Shown here piece after piece: positions 17,043 through 27,143 of a DNA stretch of 64,000 nt. How positions within the stretch are numbered: the first letter of the stretch is position 1; every line of letters starts with the position of its first letter. Source of the DNA: Daucus carota subsp. sativus (lineage: Eukaryota; Streptophyta; Magnoliopsida; Apiales; Apiaceae); the NCBI RefSeq assembly GCF_001625215.2, contig NC_030382.2, forward strand, positions 33,466,610-33,530,609. Reading direction: 5' to 3'. Both the position numbers and the translations under genes were made by a program. Below the pieces are notes generated by a model that saw only the letters and a program-made list of their open reading frames with translations, did no database searches and was not told the origin of the DNA.

Positions 17043-17733
17043 CGCCTGCACGCCATTTCATTTTCAACATCATTTAAGCTAAGCAATTTATTTTGTTTGG
17101 AATGCAAATTCTATTATTGTTGGATAAGTGACAATAATGTACAAGAAATTAAGGTTTATAATCGACCCAAGCATTGTTTACCATTGTCTGACATGTGCCG
17201 AAAGATAGTTCAAAATTACGAAAATTAGCGGATATTTTCCTGGTATTATGGTGGTTTCATCACTGTGGAGTATCCTGATCATAAAAGATACTCTATTCAA
17301 ATCTGTGTATCACAAAACAAATATGAAAGAAATTACAAATATTTAAAATTTTATTTTCTTATTTTAATAATTTAGTCTTCCACGCATTATGATCTATTCC
17401 AATATTTTTCTATGAACGAGAGTAGGATCAGGATATTCCAGACAACACGATAGAAATTTACCAACTTCAAGATCCGTGAAAAAATAAAGGGGAGATATTC
17501 ACAAAATTGTCATTTTAATTTTTTAAATTAATTTCTAACTCTATGTAACGCGTGGGTGTGGTAAAATAGTGGCAAGTCATTTTGTCTTTAGCACCAGAGG
17601 CTTACACGTATCACGGTTACTCCCCACCTGTCCCTCTATTCATGTCTGTATAACACACGTCGCCCTGTAAATAAAATGTACAAACACTTAACCCGAAGCA
17701 AATTACACAAACACAAAGATTGCGAAGACAGAA
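17043..17733. other. Intergenic between pectinesterase and the 318-aa gene
   Basis: The AT-rich left part probably holds the pectinesterase 3' UTR; the right part is the upstream region of the next gene. No further gene seen. A 122-codon minus frame overlapping 17617-17985 is a shadow of the plus-strand gene. Confidence 0.5.
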
Positions 17734-18690
17734 ATGGGACAAGGAGAGGAAGTAAAGACCAGAGACGCCCCTAATGTCGAAATCCAAGAAAGAGGAGAGA
17801 TCTTCTTCTTCTACAGACCTAAAATCGACAAACAAGAAGCCCATAGCGCTGACGATGTTCAGCGCATGTTCATCGTTCTGCGCCCCGAGTCGAGCGAAGC
17901 TTCTGATACCGAAGTGAAACAGGACCCGAAGAGCGGAAAAGAGTCCGCGTCTTCGGGTCAACAAGGCGGGCATGGCGAAGAACACGTGAACATCAAGGAG
18001 AGCCTCCTGTTCCGCTTGATCGTCATGGGAAAGAAGAGCCTTCCTGATCCGGGGAAGAAGAACTCTCGAAGGCCCTTCTGGGGCTTCGTGGAGCTCGTCA
18101 CCAAGAAACTAGATGATATTAAAGACGCGCTCCGAGGCCAGGAGTATGATACTGCGACGAAAGGGCGTAGGAAGAATTCGGACGCGAGAGCGTTTGGAGA
18201 AGGGGTGTACAGGATATTGAAGCATGAGCTGGGGAATGGTAAGATGCACACGCATTTGATTTATAAGTTGGAGTTTCCGGGGGGAGACAAGAGGAATGAA
18301 GTGCAGGAGAGTTTGAATGTGAAGAGAGAAGGTTCGTTTTTGATTCAGATAAAGAATCCGGAGAGGAAAGGTGGGGCGGGAGGGGGGTTTGGAGGGTTGC
18401 AGAAGAAGAGGAAGGCGGTGTTTCCTGCGCATTTGCAAGGGGAGTTTGGGAGTTTAGGGTACCATGCGGCGGATCCGCCTGATTTCTTGAATTATGAAGG
18501 GTGTGAGTTGTTGTTGATCGCGGCTTCGGATGATATCGAGGAAGAGCTTGGGTTGGATCTTAAGACGGAAACTAGCAAGAGCTCTGAGGATGAGGAGGAG
18601 GAGGAGGAGTGTAAGTCGTGTTCTGATCTTGTGAAGACTTTCGGGGAAATCGCTTCTACTCGGCCTCTCTTTGAAGGCACTTGGGTTTGA
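17734..18690 (+). CDS. Conserved plant protein of unknown function, single exon, 318 aa
   Basis: An intronless, GC-richer frame starting MGQGEEVKTRDAPN and ending FEGTWV. It recalls a plant-restricted family of soluble proteins whose members share GEIFFFYRPK near the N-terminus, RPFWGFVELV mid-protein, the block ARAFGEGVYRILKH with THLIYKLEFP, and GSFLIQIKNP plus AVFPAHLQG in the C-terminal half. No signal peptide or membrane segment is seen. Residues about 285-300 form an acidic run (EDEEEEEE), preceded by DDIEEELGLDL. Lysines and glutamates are abundant, so a nuclear or cytosolic protein is likely. No catalytic motif is recognisable, and I assign no function. The family assignment is from memory of the pattern, not from a search. 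Confidence 0.85.
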   Translation: MGQGEEVKTRDAPNVEIQERGEIFFFYRPKIDKQEAHSADDVQRMFIVLRPESSEASDTEVKQDPKSGKESASSGQQGGHGEEHVNIKESLLFRLIVMGKKSLPDPGKKNSRRPFWGFVELVTKKLDDIKDALRGQEYDTATKGRRKNSDARAFGEGVYRILKHELGNGKMHTHLIYKLEFPGGDKRNEVQESLNVKREGSFLIQIKNPERKGGAGGGFGGLQKKRKAVFPAHLQGEFGSLGYHAADPPDFLNYEGCELLLIAASDDIEEELGLDLKTETSKSSEDEEEEEECKSCSDLVKTFGEIASTRPLFEGTWV

Positions 18691-19246
18691 AACACAATCT
18701 CTAGATATAGCCAGCCTTTTGGTGTTAATTATGTGTTTATGTGTTTGTGGCTGAAGTTAGCATGCAGGAATGCTGCTGATAGGTTGTGTTCTGTTTTCGT
18801 CTATGTTCACTCTCTTTTGTTCAGACTTCCATTAATCTAAAGTTTTAGATTTATTGTATTTACATTTTCTACATCATACTTCGTGAATATAACTCGTTTC
18901 GTTTGTGCCCTTGTTCATTCAGAATTAATCTGGGCCGACAAGGGTGTGGGCTCATTTCTATGTGGGTCAACAGTAACACATCTGGGCCTATATTAGAAAA
19001 TAAATAACAGACAAATTTCAAATTTTTTGACAAACGAACAAAATCCAAGAAAAATTAGTTATTTATATAATATTATAATAAAAACTTGTAAATATAGATT
19101 TATTATAAATAAATTATAATGTAACAAAAAGTATAAATCATTCGACATGTTGGTTGGGTGCAAAGTTGAAACTAAAACCTTTATCCACCATTTTATCGGT
19201 GGATTAGGATCCAGACTTTCAGCTTTTATAGATTTCAATTTCTTAT
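18691..19246. other. 3' flank and intergenic
   Basis: Probable 3' UTR of the 318-aa gene to about 18900, then AT-rich sequence with no gene. Confidence 0.5.
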
Positions 19247-19482
19247 GGCCTGTTTGTTAACGAGAAGTAGCTTCTGCTTCTAGCTTCTGTTTTTTTTCTG
19301 TTTTTTTTGACCCATTTGTGTAAAGAAGTAGAAGCACTTTTAAAAAGCTGAGAATCTTAGCTTCTCTCTCACGACTTCCGCTTCTTTTCCAAACATTTTA
19401 TTAACTTATTTACTTCTCATTTCTGCTCCACTTCTTTAGTTTAAGCAAGAAGTCACTTCTTTTAAATTTGCCCAAACGGCCC
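19247..19482. mobile_element. Short MITE with GGCC..TTTG ends
   Basis: Left GGCCTGTTTGTTAACGAGAA and right (reverse complement) GGCCGTTTGGGCAAATTTAA are imperfect inverted ends. The interior is built of AGAAGTAGCTTCTGCTTC-type self-complementary stretches. Such ends occur in Harbinger- and hAT-derived MITEs; the TSD is unclear. Confidence 0.45.
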
Positions 19483-19587
19483 CTATATCTCCTAACACGA
19501 AATTTCTTATTAATTCTACGATTCAATTTTTATATTTAGTGTTTCCTGCCGCTATTCTGTGCTCTCTCCACAAATATATACGAGTCA

Positions 19588-19702
19588 CATCGCGAAGAGT
19601 GTAGAAGCACAGCACGGTGAGGACAACCCAGAAGCTTCTCTCCAACAGTATCTCCAGAACCTTCTTCCGTATTCGCGTTCCACTTATATTCTTGTATATA
19701 AA
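19588..19702 (+). promoter_or_regulatory. Heat-shock promoter of sHSP copy 2
   Basis: Distal TCGCGAAGAGTGTAGAAGCA (19590-19609) is shared with the two other sHSP promoters. GAAGCTTC (19631-19638) and CAGAACCTTCTTCC (about 19655-19668) fit alternating GAA/TTC heat-shock elements. TATA box TATATAAA at 19695-19702. Confidence 0.75.
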
Positions 19703-19795
19703 CTTAAGCCTACATTCCTGGTTGAATATCTTGAAGAATATTAATCAGTTGGTTGAATATCTTGTTCTATTGTTGTCCAAATTAATCGCATACCA

Positions 19796-20221
19796 ATGAG
19801 TTTCAGGCTGACAGGACTCAATCCACTCTTCAACAATTTCTACCACATAATCAACAATAACGATGCAGAAGCCATGGTTTTAACTCCAGCTGACGTCAAA
19901 GAGAATCGGAATTCCTACGTGTTTGTCGTGGATATGCCTGGATTGAAGTCCGGTGAGATAAGCGTACAGGTAGAGGAAGATAATGTATTGGGAGTCAGCG
20001 GTGAGAGGAAGCCAGAAGAACAAGAGGAAGGTGTCAAGTACTTCATTAAGGAGCGGAGAGGTGGCAAGTTCATGAGGAAATTTGTGTTGCCTGAGAATGC
20101 GAATTTGGAGGCTATCAAGGCGGTCTGTCAGGACGGTGTTTTGACTGTTACGGTTGATAAGTTGCCGAGTGCTGAGAAGAAGCCTAAGATTGTTAAGGTC
20201 AAGCATTCTTCCAGACTATAA
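19796..20221 (+). CDS. Class II small heat-shock protein, copy 2 (141 aa, diverged)
   Basis: Single-exon sHSP with the same chaperone role as copies 1 and 3. The N-terminal arm is 12 residues shorter: the segment between NN-rich residue 22 and ADVKE is reduced. The crystallin domain (about 32-125) keeps [32 protein letters not shown], the [20 protein letters not shown] block and [11 protein letters not shown]. Val79 of the VLVVSGERK strand is Gly here (VLGVSGER). The tail IVKV (132-135) can act as the I/V-x-I/V anchor, but is followed by a longer KHSSRL end. It lies upstream of copy 3 in the same orientation, separated by a Copia element. Likely functional and heat-induced. Confidence 0.95.
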   Translation: MSFRLTGLNPLFNNFYHIINNNDAEAMVLTPADVKENRNSYVFVVDMPGLKSGEISVQVEEDNVLGVSGERKPEEQEEGVKYFIKERRGGKFMRKFVLPENANLEAIKAVCQDGVLTVTVDKLPSAEKKPKIVKVKHSSRL

Positions 20222-21298
20222 ATTCTGTTTGGTTTCTGTAGCTCATGTCTCCTGCTTTGGTGCTTTGTTTCTTAGCACAATGTATCCTAATGTTGTAATT
20301 AACAATTTCAAATATTAGAAGAAATAAGAAATGATGAATTTTCAGGCCCCTGCCTCTTATACAATGAGATTTATTTTAAGATTATAACAGTTTACATAGT
20401 TCCTTACTTTTCAACCAAAAACCAATCTGAAAACTATATTGACAGTGTCCGTATCCACTCAATAATTGTCGTGCTGTGGCTCGTGATTTTATAGATCCTC
20501 CGGCCTCTGCGGAACTAAAAATGAGTTAGTAGCTGCGCTGTGCCTAATGATTCAATAGGCACTGTGCCTCATGATTCTATAGATCCTCCAGCCTCTATAG
20601 AACCAAAAATGAGTTAGTAGCGTCTAATCAATTTTCAAAATCGAGTAATTTGTGAGTGATTCACATAATACCAGTCAAGTATGATCAAATATTATGTTAA
20701 TTTGAATTGTATAAATAATCATTTATTTTGATACATATAACATTATATACTATGATTGATGGTCTACTACGACATTACGGCCTTTCAAGTTTGATTATCT
20801 CAATGCGTATTCTTATGATTTCGATCCCTTCGACGTTTTAAGCCTAGTCTTTATAGAATTTTCAGTCGGAAGACTTCCTTCCCACTAGTTGATGATTCTT
20901 CTTCGCATCATCGCATCAACTTATCCCCACATCATCGCACCAACTTAGCCCCTGTCTGGAATAACAAAACGCCCATGACAATTTCTCTTATATCATGTCA
21001 TGCCCCCTCTCATCAGCCAGCAGCGAGAAAAAAACTAGGATTTGATATCATGTCATGAACCATGATATTTACAGATTTTAATTAGAATATCCACGACCAT
21101 CATTTGACGTCGCTGTCGAAGAATACTTACTACCATATCACAATGATTTACCTTCCCTTTTACTGGAAATACTGTGTTAGTTAACAAAATAGATAGTCAG
21201 AAATGAGTGACGAAATTTACAACCCGTCTCCCGTCTCATCTTCTCGACACCGCCCAACGGACCTTAGTCAATTCTCTAATTTATACGTTTAGCATAGA
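20222..21298. other. 3' flank and intergenic with a local direct repeat
   Basis: Two imperfect copies of a roughly 60-bp unit (about 20474-20532 and 20566-20624). Each has TATAGATCCTCC, GGCC/AGCC TCT and AAAAATGAGTTAGTAG. Otherwise no gene is seen. Confidence 0.5.
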
Positions 21299-21303
21299 CA
21301 CAT

Positions 21304-21582
21304 TGTTACAAATCTATATCTATCATAATACAAGGCATGAGAAGAAATAGAGAATTGCATATATGCGGCTGAAAGCATTACATGATCACTGTTTTTACAG
21401 AGAATATATGAAAAGCATAACTACACAGGGAGAGACACCTACTTTATTTAAATTTGTTCCCACATGTCTTTTCCTCCACGATGCTAACAATAACATGTCC
21501 CACGTACCCACAAGGTGGTGATAACTGCTACATTTGTAATAAACTGTTAGTCAACTGTGAGTCACTAACGTGCTGACTAACA
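21304..21582 (-). repeat. 3' LTR of Copia 1
   Basis: 279 bp, TG..CA ends, near-identical to 24386-24664. Confidence 0.95.
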
Positions 21583-24159
21583 TCCCCCCCTCAAGGTAGG
21601 TGTTGGAGCACAAATGACAACACCTAGCTTGGAGAGTAACCAGACCAACTGTGAAGAAGATAAGGCTTTGGTAAATAGATCCGCAGGCTGATCAGAGGAG
21701 GCAATGTGATGAGTGGAAATAAGACCTTTGGACAGCTTTTCACGAACAAGATGACAATCGATTTCGATATGCTTGGTACGTTCATGAAAAACGAGATTGG
21801 ATGCAATATAAAGAGCGGACTTGTTGTCACAGAACAGAGGAACTGGAGTAATATTAGTGAGGTGAAGTTCCGTCAGAAGAGAGACTAGCCAGGTTACCTC
21901 ACAACAGACATCCACCATGCTGCGGTACTCAGCCTCAGCAGAAGACCGAGAGACCGTGTGTTGTTTCTTGCACTTCCAGGACACCAGAGAGCCTCCAAAG
22001 GTGACACAAAAACCAGATAAAGATTTGCGAGTTAATTGACAGCCACCCCAATCAGCATCACTGAATGCCACCAGGACAGGATTGACTTGAGACATATAAA
22101 ACGGCCCCTGAGAAGGAGTAACAATCAAGTACTTAAGCAATTTTAGAGCAGCATGCCAATGTATGGAACGAGGAGAAGTCATAAACTGAGCTAACACATG
22201 GACAACATAGACAATGTCTGGTCTTGTAATTGTAACATAGATAAGACGGCCAATGAGGCGTCTATAGGCTGTAACATCAGCAAAGAATGGACTATCACTA
22301 TCGGAGACAAGATTGTGATGTTGATCCATGGGGACCACAGCTGTTTTCCCTTTTAAAGCAGGAAACTCTCCAAGGATGGTAGTAACATATTTAGTCTGAT
22401 GAACGAAAATACCTAGAGAAGTGCGTTCAACCTGGAGACCAAGAAAAAACTGTAATTGACCAAGCTCTTTAATCTTGAAATGAGAACTTTAAAAATCAGT
22501 AACTTGCTGTAAGACCACTGTATCATTGCCCATCATGATCATATCATCAACGTAGATAAGCAAATAGACCAAAGTCGAGCCTTTAGCAAAGACAAACAAG
22601 CTGGGGTCACCATGAGTTTGAATAAAGCCGAAAGCTAATAAAGCAAATGACAAAGCAATAAACCACTGTCGAGGAGCCTGTTTAAGGCCATATAGAGATT
22701 TAAGCAGACGACAAACAAGCTTTTGATTAGGATACTTAAGCAGAATATGATCAGGAATAGAATAACCTGGTGGACACGTCATATAAACCTCCTCATCCAA
22801 AGACCCATGTAGGAAGGCATTCGTAACATCGAGTTGCATAATGGGCCAGTTGTGCATAGCTGCAATAGCTAGTAAGAGGCGAAAAGATGTCATCTTAGCA
22901 ACCGGGGCGAAGGTCTCGAAGTAATCCATATTTGCAGTCTGAGTATACCCTTTCGCCATCAGGCGAGCTTTGTAACGATCAACCAATCCATCAGGTCCAT
23001 ACTTAACCTTGTGCAACCAACGACACCCAACTGTTTTCTTTTGAGGAGGTAATTGGACTATGTCCCATGTAGCATTGGCTTCAAGGGCAGCAAGCTCAAC
23101 ATTCATAGCCTCGCACCATTCACTAATCTGAATAGCCTCCTTGAAGGTTTGTGGCTCATGAATGACAGATGAAGACGGAGATGATATATCAGACTCTCCA
23201 AGAGTAGTGGAAGTTCCAGAATCAGTAGAAATTGTGCAACTGTGAGCCAAATGGGAGGGCAAGCCCACATAATCCTGCAACTTAGCAGGTAACTTATGCT
23301 GTCTTTGAGGGCGTTGCGATAAGGGTGCAGAATTTGGTGAGGGTGATAAAGGTGTAGTTGGAGTGTGAGACACAGGAGGTGAAGGTGATTCAACATCATG
23401 AGCGACTGGAATTGAGAGAGGGTCATCATAAACATAGAGAGGTGAGGGAGGAAAGAGAGCCTGTGGAGTCGTAGAGTCTAGATTTTTGAAAGGAAAAATT
23501 GTTTCAATAAACTGAACATCCCGTGAAATAAAGACTTGTTTGGTTTCCAGATTCAGAATTTTATATCCTTTCGTTGAAAAAGGATAGCCAAACACACCTT
23601 TAATTGACCTTGCTGCAAATTTATCGCGAGGTTGAGGAACCGTGGTGGCATAACAGAGAGTGCCAAAAACTCGTAAATTCTCGTCAGAAGGAGGCTTGTT
23701 AAATAGAACTTCATAATGACACTTCCTTCCCAACACTGCAGTTGGTGTTCTATTAATCAAATACACGGCTGTGAGAAGACAATCACCCCAGAAAACTATC
23801 GGTAGAGCAGCATGAAAACGCAGAGCACGAGCACAATTTAATAAATGACGATGTTTGCGTTCGACCAATCCATTTTGTTGAGGTGTATACACACAGCTGG
23901 ATTGATGAATGATGCCTTTGCTTGCCAGATACTGAGCTAAAGTATGATTCATAAACTCAGTCCCATTATCCGTGCGAATAGCTTTGATAGTAGGCCCAAA
24001 TTGATTTTCAATAAGTGTAACAAAAGCTTGAAGTAAAGCAGGAACAGTAGATTTATCAGAGAGCAAATAAATCCAGGTGGCTCGAGATTTATGATCCACT
24101 ATTGTTAAAAACATGTTACAATTGTCATGGGTTTTAAAATGATACCATGCAAAGAACAA
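21577..24159 (-). pseudogene. Copia 1 pol (partial integrase, RT, RNase H) with one in-frame stop
   Basis: The reading frame opens inside the integrase core (NMFLTIVDHKSRATWIYLL). It keeps the second Asp (IRTDNGTEF) and the Glu (PQQNGLVERKH), but has lost the first catalytic Asp and the zinc domain. Reverse transcriptase follows (WDIVQLPPQKK..., ARLMAKGYTQ, QLDVTNAFLHG, active site LIYVDDMI). A single TAA at 22489-22491 interrupts the frame just after the YVDD palm. Reading resumes in the same frame through the LGQLQFFLG segment to RNase H (ADWGGC, SSAEAEYRSM, FCDNKSALYIA, HIEIDCHLVREK) and stops at 21577. Dead as an autonomous element. Confidence 0.9.
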
Positions 24160-24385
24160 TTCCCTCTAAAACCTTAAGGTGTTAGAGGAGGCCCCTTTAT
24201 GGATCTTATACTTATATTTCAACACTCCCCCTCACTCGAAATCCCATTATTTGGGTTGAAGAGTGGATCACGGGCGCCCATCTTTGGGGCATAAATTGCC
24301 TTCGTGTCCATTTTAAATTGTGAAAATATTGGGGGTGGCAGGGGCTCGAACCCGAGACCTCCCGCAAACCTTAGCTCTGATACCA
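24148..24385 (-). mobile_element. TRIM-like interior plus one LTR, embedded in Copia 1
   Basis: Reading the minus strand from the Copia LTR edge: primer-binding TGGTATCAGAGCTAAGG; a segment with a tRNA B-box-like GGTTCGAGCC (about 24331-24340); a purine tract GAGTGAGGGGGAG (24225-24237); then a 77-bp block (24148-24224) that starts TGTTGAAATA and ends TTCTTTGCA, i.e. TG..CA like a small LTR; then TGGTATCA again, running straight into integrase codons. PBS, PPT and a sub-100-bp LTR with no coding capacity describe a terminal-repeat retrotransposon in miniature. The second LTR of that element is replaced by the Copia LTR. Confidence 0.6.
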
Positions 24386-24664
24386 TGTTACAAATCTATA
24401 TCTATCATAATATAAGGCAGAAGAAGAAATAGAGAATTGCATATATGCGGCTGAAAGCATTACATGATCACTGTTTTTCCAGAGAATATATGAAAAGCAT
24501 AACTACACAGGGAGAGACACCTACTTTATTTAAATTTGTTCCCACATGTCTTTTCCTCCACGATGCTAACAATAACATGTCCCACGTACCCACAAGGTGG
24601 TGATAACTGCTACATTTGTAATAAACCGTTAATCAACTGTGAGTCACTAACGTGCTGACTAACA
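24386..24664 (-). repeat. 5' LTR of Copia 1
   Basis: 279 bp, same ends and length as 21304-21582; followed by the CACAT TSD. Confidence 0.95.
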
Positions 24665-24669
24665 CACAT

Positions 24670-25690
24670 GCATGATCAAGTTGATATGTTTACTGCCCAA
24701 ATGACTGGGAAGGCGGGAACTATTATGGAAATTTTCAATTACTCATTTACGTGCATTAATTACAGATCTCTAATAGTACAGACCTCCCTGAACGAAGACA
24801 ATCTTATCATTTAAGATCCTCTTCATACGAGGGCAACCCCTATCCAAGCTCAAATTTGAGTTGAAGTATGTCCCGTATTGAAAATTTCGGGGTCACAAAG
24901 GTCCTTGCACTTTCGAAAAGGAGATGGAGTTACAGTTGGACGAAATTTTTTATTATGACTCATTAGAGTATCTATATGCTTCCTACGTCAACACGAGTAA
25001 ATATATATCTAATTTAATTTTCCTACAACATTCAAATTATTTTATTAACCAAATATAAGATAAGTATGATATTTTCAAGTTTCATGTAATTTATGATGCC
25101 AAGAAGTTTAGATAATCAATGACGCTACTTAAAATACTTGAATGTAAAAAATGTCAAAAATGAAAACAATTATGGTACACATATATATATTATCTTATGT
25201 ATTATTTAAGTTAGTAGATTTGTGTAGTTATTGAATGATTATGAAAACACTATTTTGATTGACCGGCAATATTAAAATGATTTTTGTTATTATATTTGTA
25301 ATACTTTTTTAATCTTATTTATAATTGAATTATTGATAGTTAAAAAAAAGTGAAAAGTTATTGTTTAAATGGAGGTGACTAGAGAATTGAGATGAGAAGA
25401 AAAGAGATGGGGATAGAGAACTGAGATGGGAAAAAAGGACATAGAGATGGCCGGATGGAGATGGGTAGAAGAGGTGTACGATGAGATGGGGGCGGCTAAG
25501 GAGAGGAATATGGAGCGACTGACTCTCATCGATGATATTAATATAAAAAATTATTAAATAATTATAAAATAACATATGAGTCGTCCTAAACTAGTTGGTA
25601 TACAATAAAAAGAATTTCAAATTATTCAATTATTCCTTTTCAATTATCAAAAGGTAAACAATATTAATTTACTATAATTATACTTGCGAT
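24670..25690. other. Intergenic, nothing recognised
   Basis: AT-rich. A purine-rich stretch (25370-25515) is open on the minus strand for 81 codons but low-complexity. No gene. Confidence 0.45.
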
Positions 25691-25704
25691 TCTGAACAAG
25701 TCTA

Positions 25705-25830
25705 GGCAAGGGTTCGCGAAGAGTGTAGAAGCAACGTGCGCGCAGTGTGAGAAGCCAGAAGCCTCTCCTCAACATTCTGGTAGTTTCCAGACCCTTCTTT
25801 CATATTTCATTTCCACGAATATATAAACTC
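25705..25830 (+). promoter_or_regulatory. Heat-shock promoter of sHSP copy 3
   Basis: Distal TTCGCGAAGAGTGTAGAAGC (25713-25732), with GAA/TTC units in 5-bp phase. Proximal CATTCTGGTAGTTTCCAGAC then CCTTC (25773-25797). TATA box TATATAAA (25820-25827). Nearly collinear, in inverted orientation, with the promoter of copy 1. Confidence 0.78.
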
Positions 25831-25924
25831 AACAAACATTCCTCTTTCCCCATCTACAAGAACAAACAAAATCATATCTACATATAAACCGAGTCAGTTG
25901 TTCAATTGAAGCGCAAATCAAAGC

Positions 25925-26386
25925 ATGGATATCAGACTAATGGGATTTGATCCAATTCTCAACGCATTCCATCACATTCTGGATGAAGACAATCAAGACA
26001 ACAAATCCACCCAGGCTCGCACTTACGCCCGTGATGCGAAAGCCATGGCTTCGACTCCAGCAGACGTGAAAGAGTACCCCAATTCCTACGTGTTCGCGGT
26101 GGACATGCCTGGTTTGAAGTCCGGGGAAATTAAGGTGCAGGTGGAGGAAGACAATGTGTTGGTCGTCAGCGGTGAGAGGAAGCGAGAAGAGGAAAAGGAA
26201 GGTGTCAAGTACGTCAGAATGGAGAGGAGGGTCGGCAAGTTTATGAGGAAATTCATATTGCCTGAGAATGCCAATTTGGAGGCCATCAAGGCGGTTTGCC
26301 AGGACGGTGTGCTGACGGTGACGGTGGACAAGTTGCCGCCTCCCGAGCCCAAGAAGCCCAAGACCATTCAGGTCCAGATTGCTTGA
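25925..26386 (+). CDS. Class II small heat-shock protein, copy 3 (153 aa)
   Basis: Same protein as copy 1 except Ala58 instead of Val58, in the first crystallin strand ([10 protein letters not shown]). About 17 nucleotide differences are spread along the gene and all but one are silent, so the protein is under strong constraint or the pair has undergone conversion. Similarity extends about 230 bp upstream (HSE block, TATA, leader) and about 150 bp past the stop. The whole gene was therefore duplicated as a unit of roughly 850 bp and now faces copy 1 in opposite orientation 21.6 kb away. Chaperone of the cytosol; expected to be heat-induced and to co-assemble with copies 1 and 2. Confidence 0.97.
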   Translation: MDIRLMGFDPILNAFHHILDEDNQDNKSTQARTYARDAKAMASTPADVKEYPNSYVFAVDMPGLKSGEIKVQVEEDNVLVVSGERKREEEKEGVKYVRMERRVGKFMRKFILPENANLEAIKAVCQDGVLTVTVDKLPPPEPKKPKTIQVQIA

Positions 26387-26750
26387 ATTCAGCTGCCTGT
26401 TTCCGGATTGTTGATCTAGAATGTTCCTTGGTTTTGGAGTAGTTGTTGGATGCAACTGGAGTGTGTGTGAGTTTGTTATCAAGTTCTAAATTAATAATGT
26501 TTCAAGTGGTGTTGCTTTACATGTAATGTCTTCTTTTTGCCAAGTGAATTTTCGCCTGCTGTATTTGCAGAATTCCAGAGTTTAGATTTCGTGACTGTTT
26601 TAATATTCATATTCCGGAAGCAAACTCTTTAAGAGTGTGGAATAAAATTTTATCAAGAAACTTCTGGATTAATCAAAATCAAAAGCGAACTGAAATTTCC
26701 ATGAACATTCAAGCAAAATTCATTTTCACATCGACTTTCAACCTAAGAAT

Positions 26751-27123
26751 TGTGGAAATTTGGATTGTGTTTCTTTAACAATGGAAGCTTAGAACTGTGT
26801 ATTATATGTGCAGACTTAGGAGGAAAAGAAAAATACACACACACAGAGGAAAATGTTCTATTATGAGCTTACTTAAACTTAGCATACAACGTACATATAA
26901 ATAAAACTGTGAGACACTTCGACTTCCTGAGCAGCAAAAGAAAACAACAGGCTACTCTTCTTTTAATGCTCCAATACCGAATGTTTCCTAGAGACTCTAC
27001 ACTACCAAGAAATAAATCAACTACTACTGACCTATGTATGCTACTACCAGGCTACTTAATACCAACATTTTATTTTTAAAAACTAAAAACATAAGTTTGG
27101 AATAATAAAAATTAATTCCAACA
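26751..27123 (-). repeat. 3' LTR of Copia 2
   Basis: 373 bp; starts TGTGGAAATTTGG, ends AATTCCAACA. Confidence 0.95.
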
Positions 27124-27143
27124 ATCTCTCCCTTATTCCAAAC

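Larger units (their letters stand above)
21304..24664 (-). mobile_element. Copia LTR retrotransposon 1, internally deleted and chimeric
   Basis: Bounded by two 279-bp LTRs (21304-21582, 24386-24664) that begin TGTTAC and end TAACA, with a 5-bp TSD CACAT on both sides (21299-21303, 24665-24669). The LTRs differ at only a few positions. A tRNA-iMet primer-binding site TGGTATCAGAGC abuts the 5' LTR (24374-24385, minus strand). A polypurine tract with seven G's (21583-21595) abuts the 3' LTR. Domain order integrase then reverse transcriptase then RNase H defines Copia. Gag, protease and the integrase N-terminus are missing; 24148-24385 is foreign sequence (see separate entry). It sits between sHSP copies 2 and 3. 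Confidence 0.95.
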
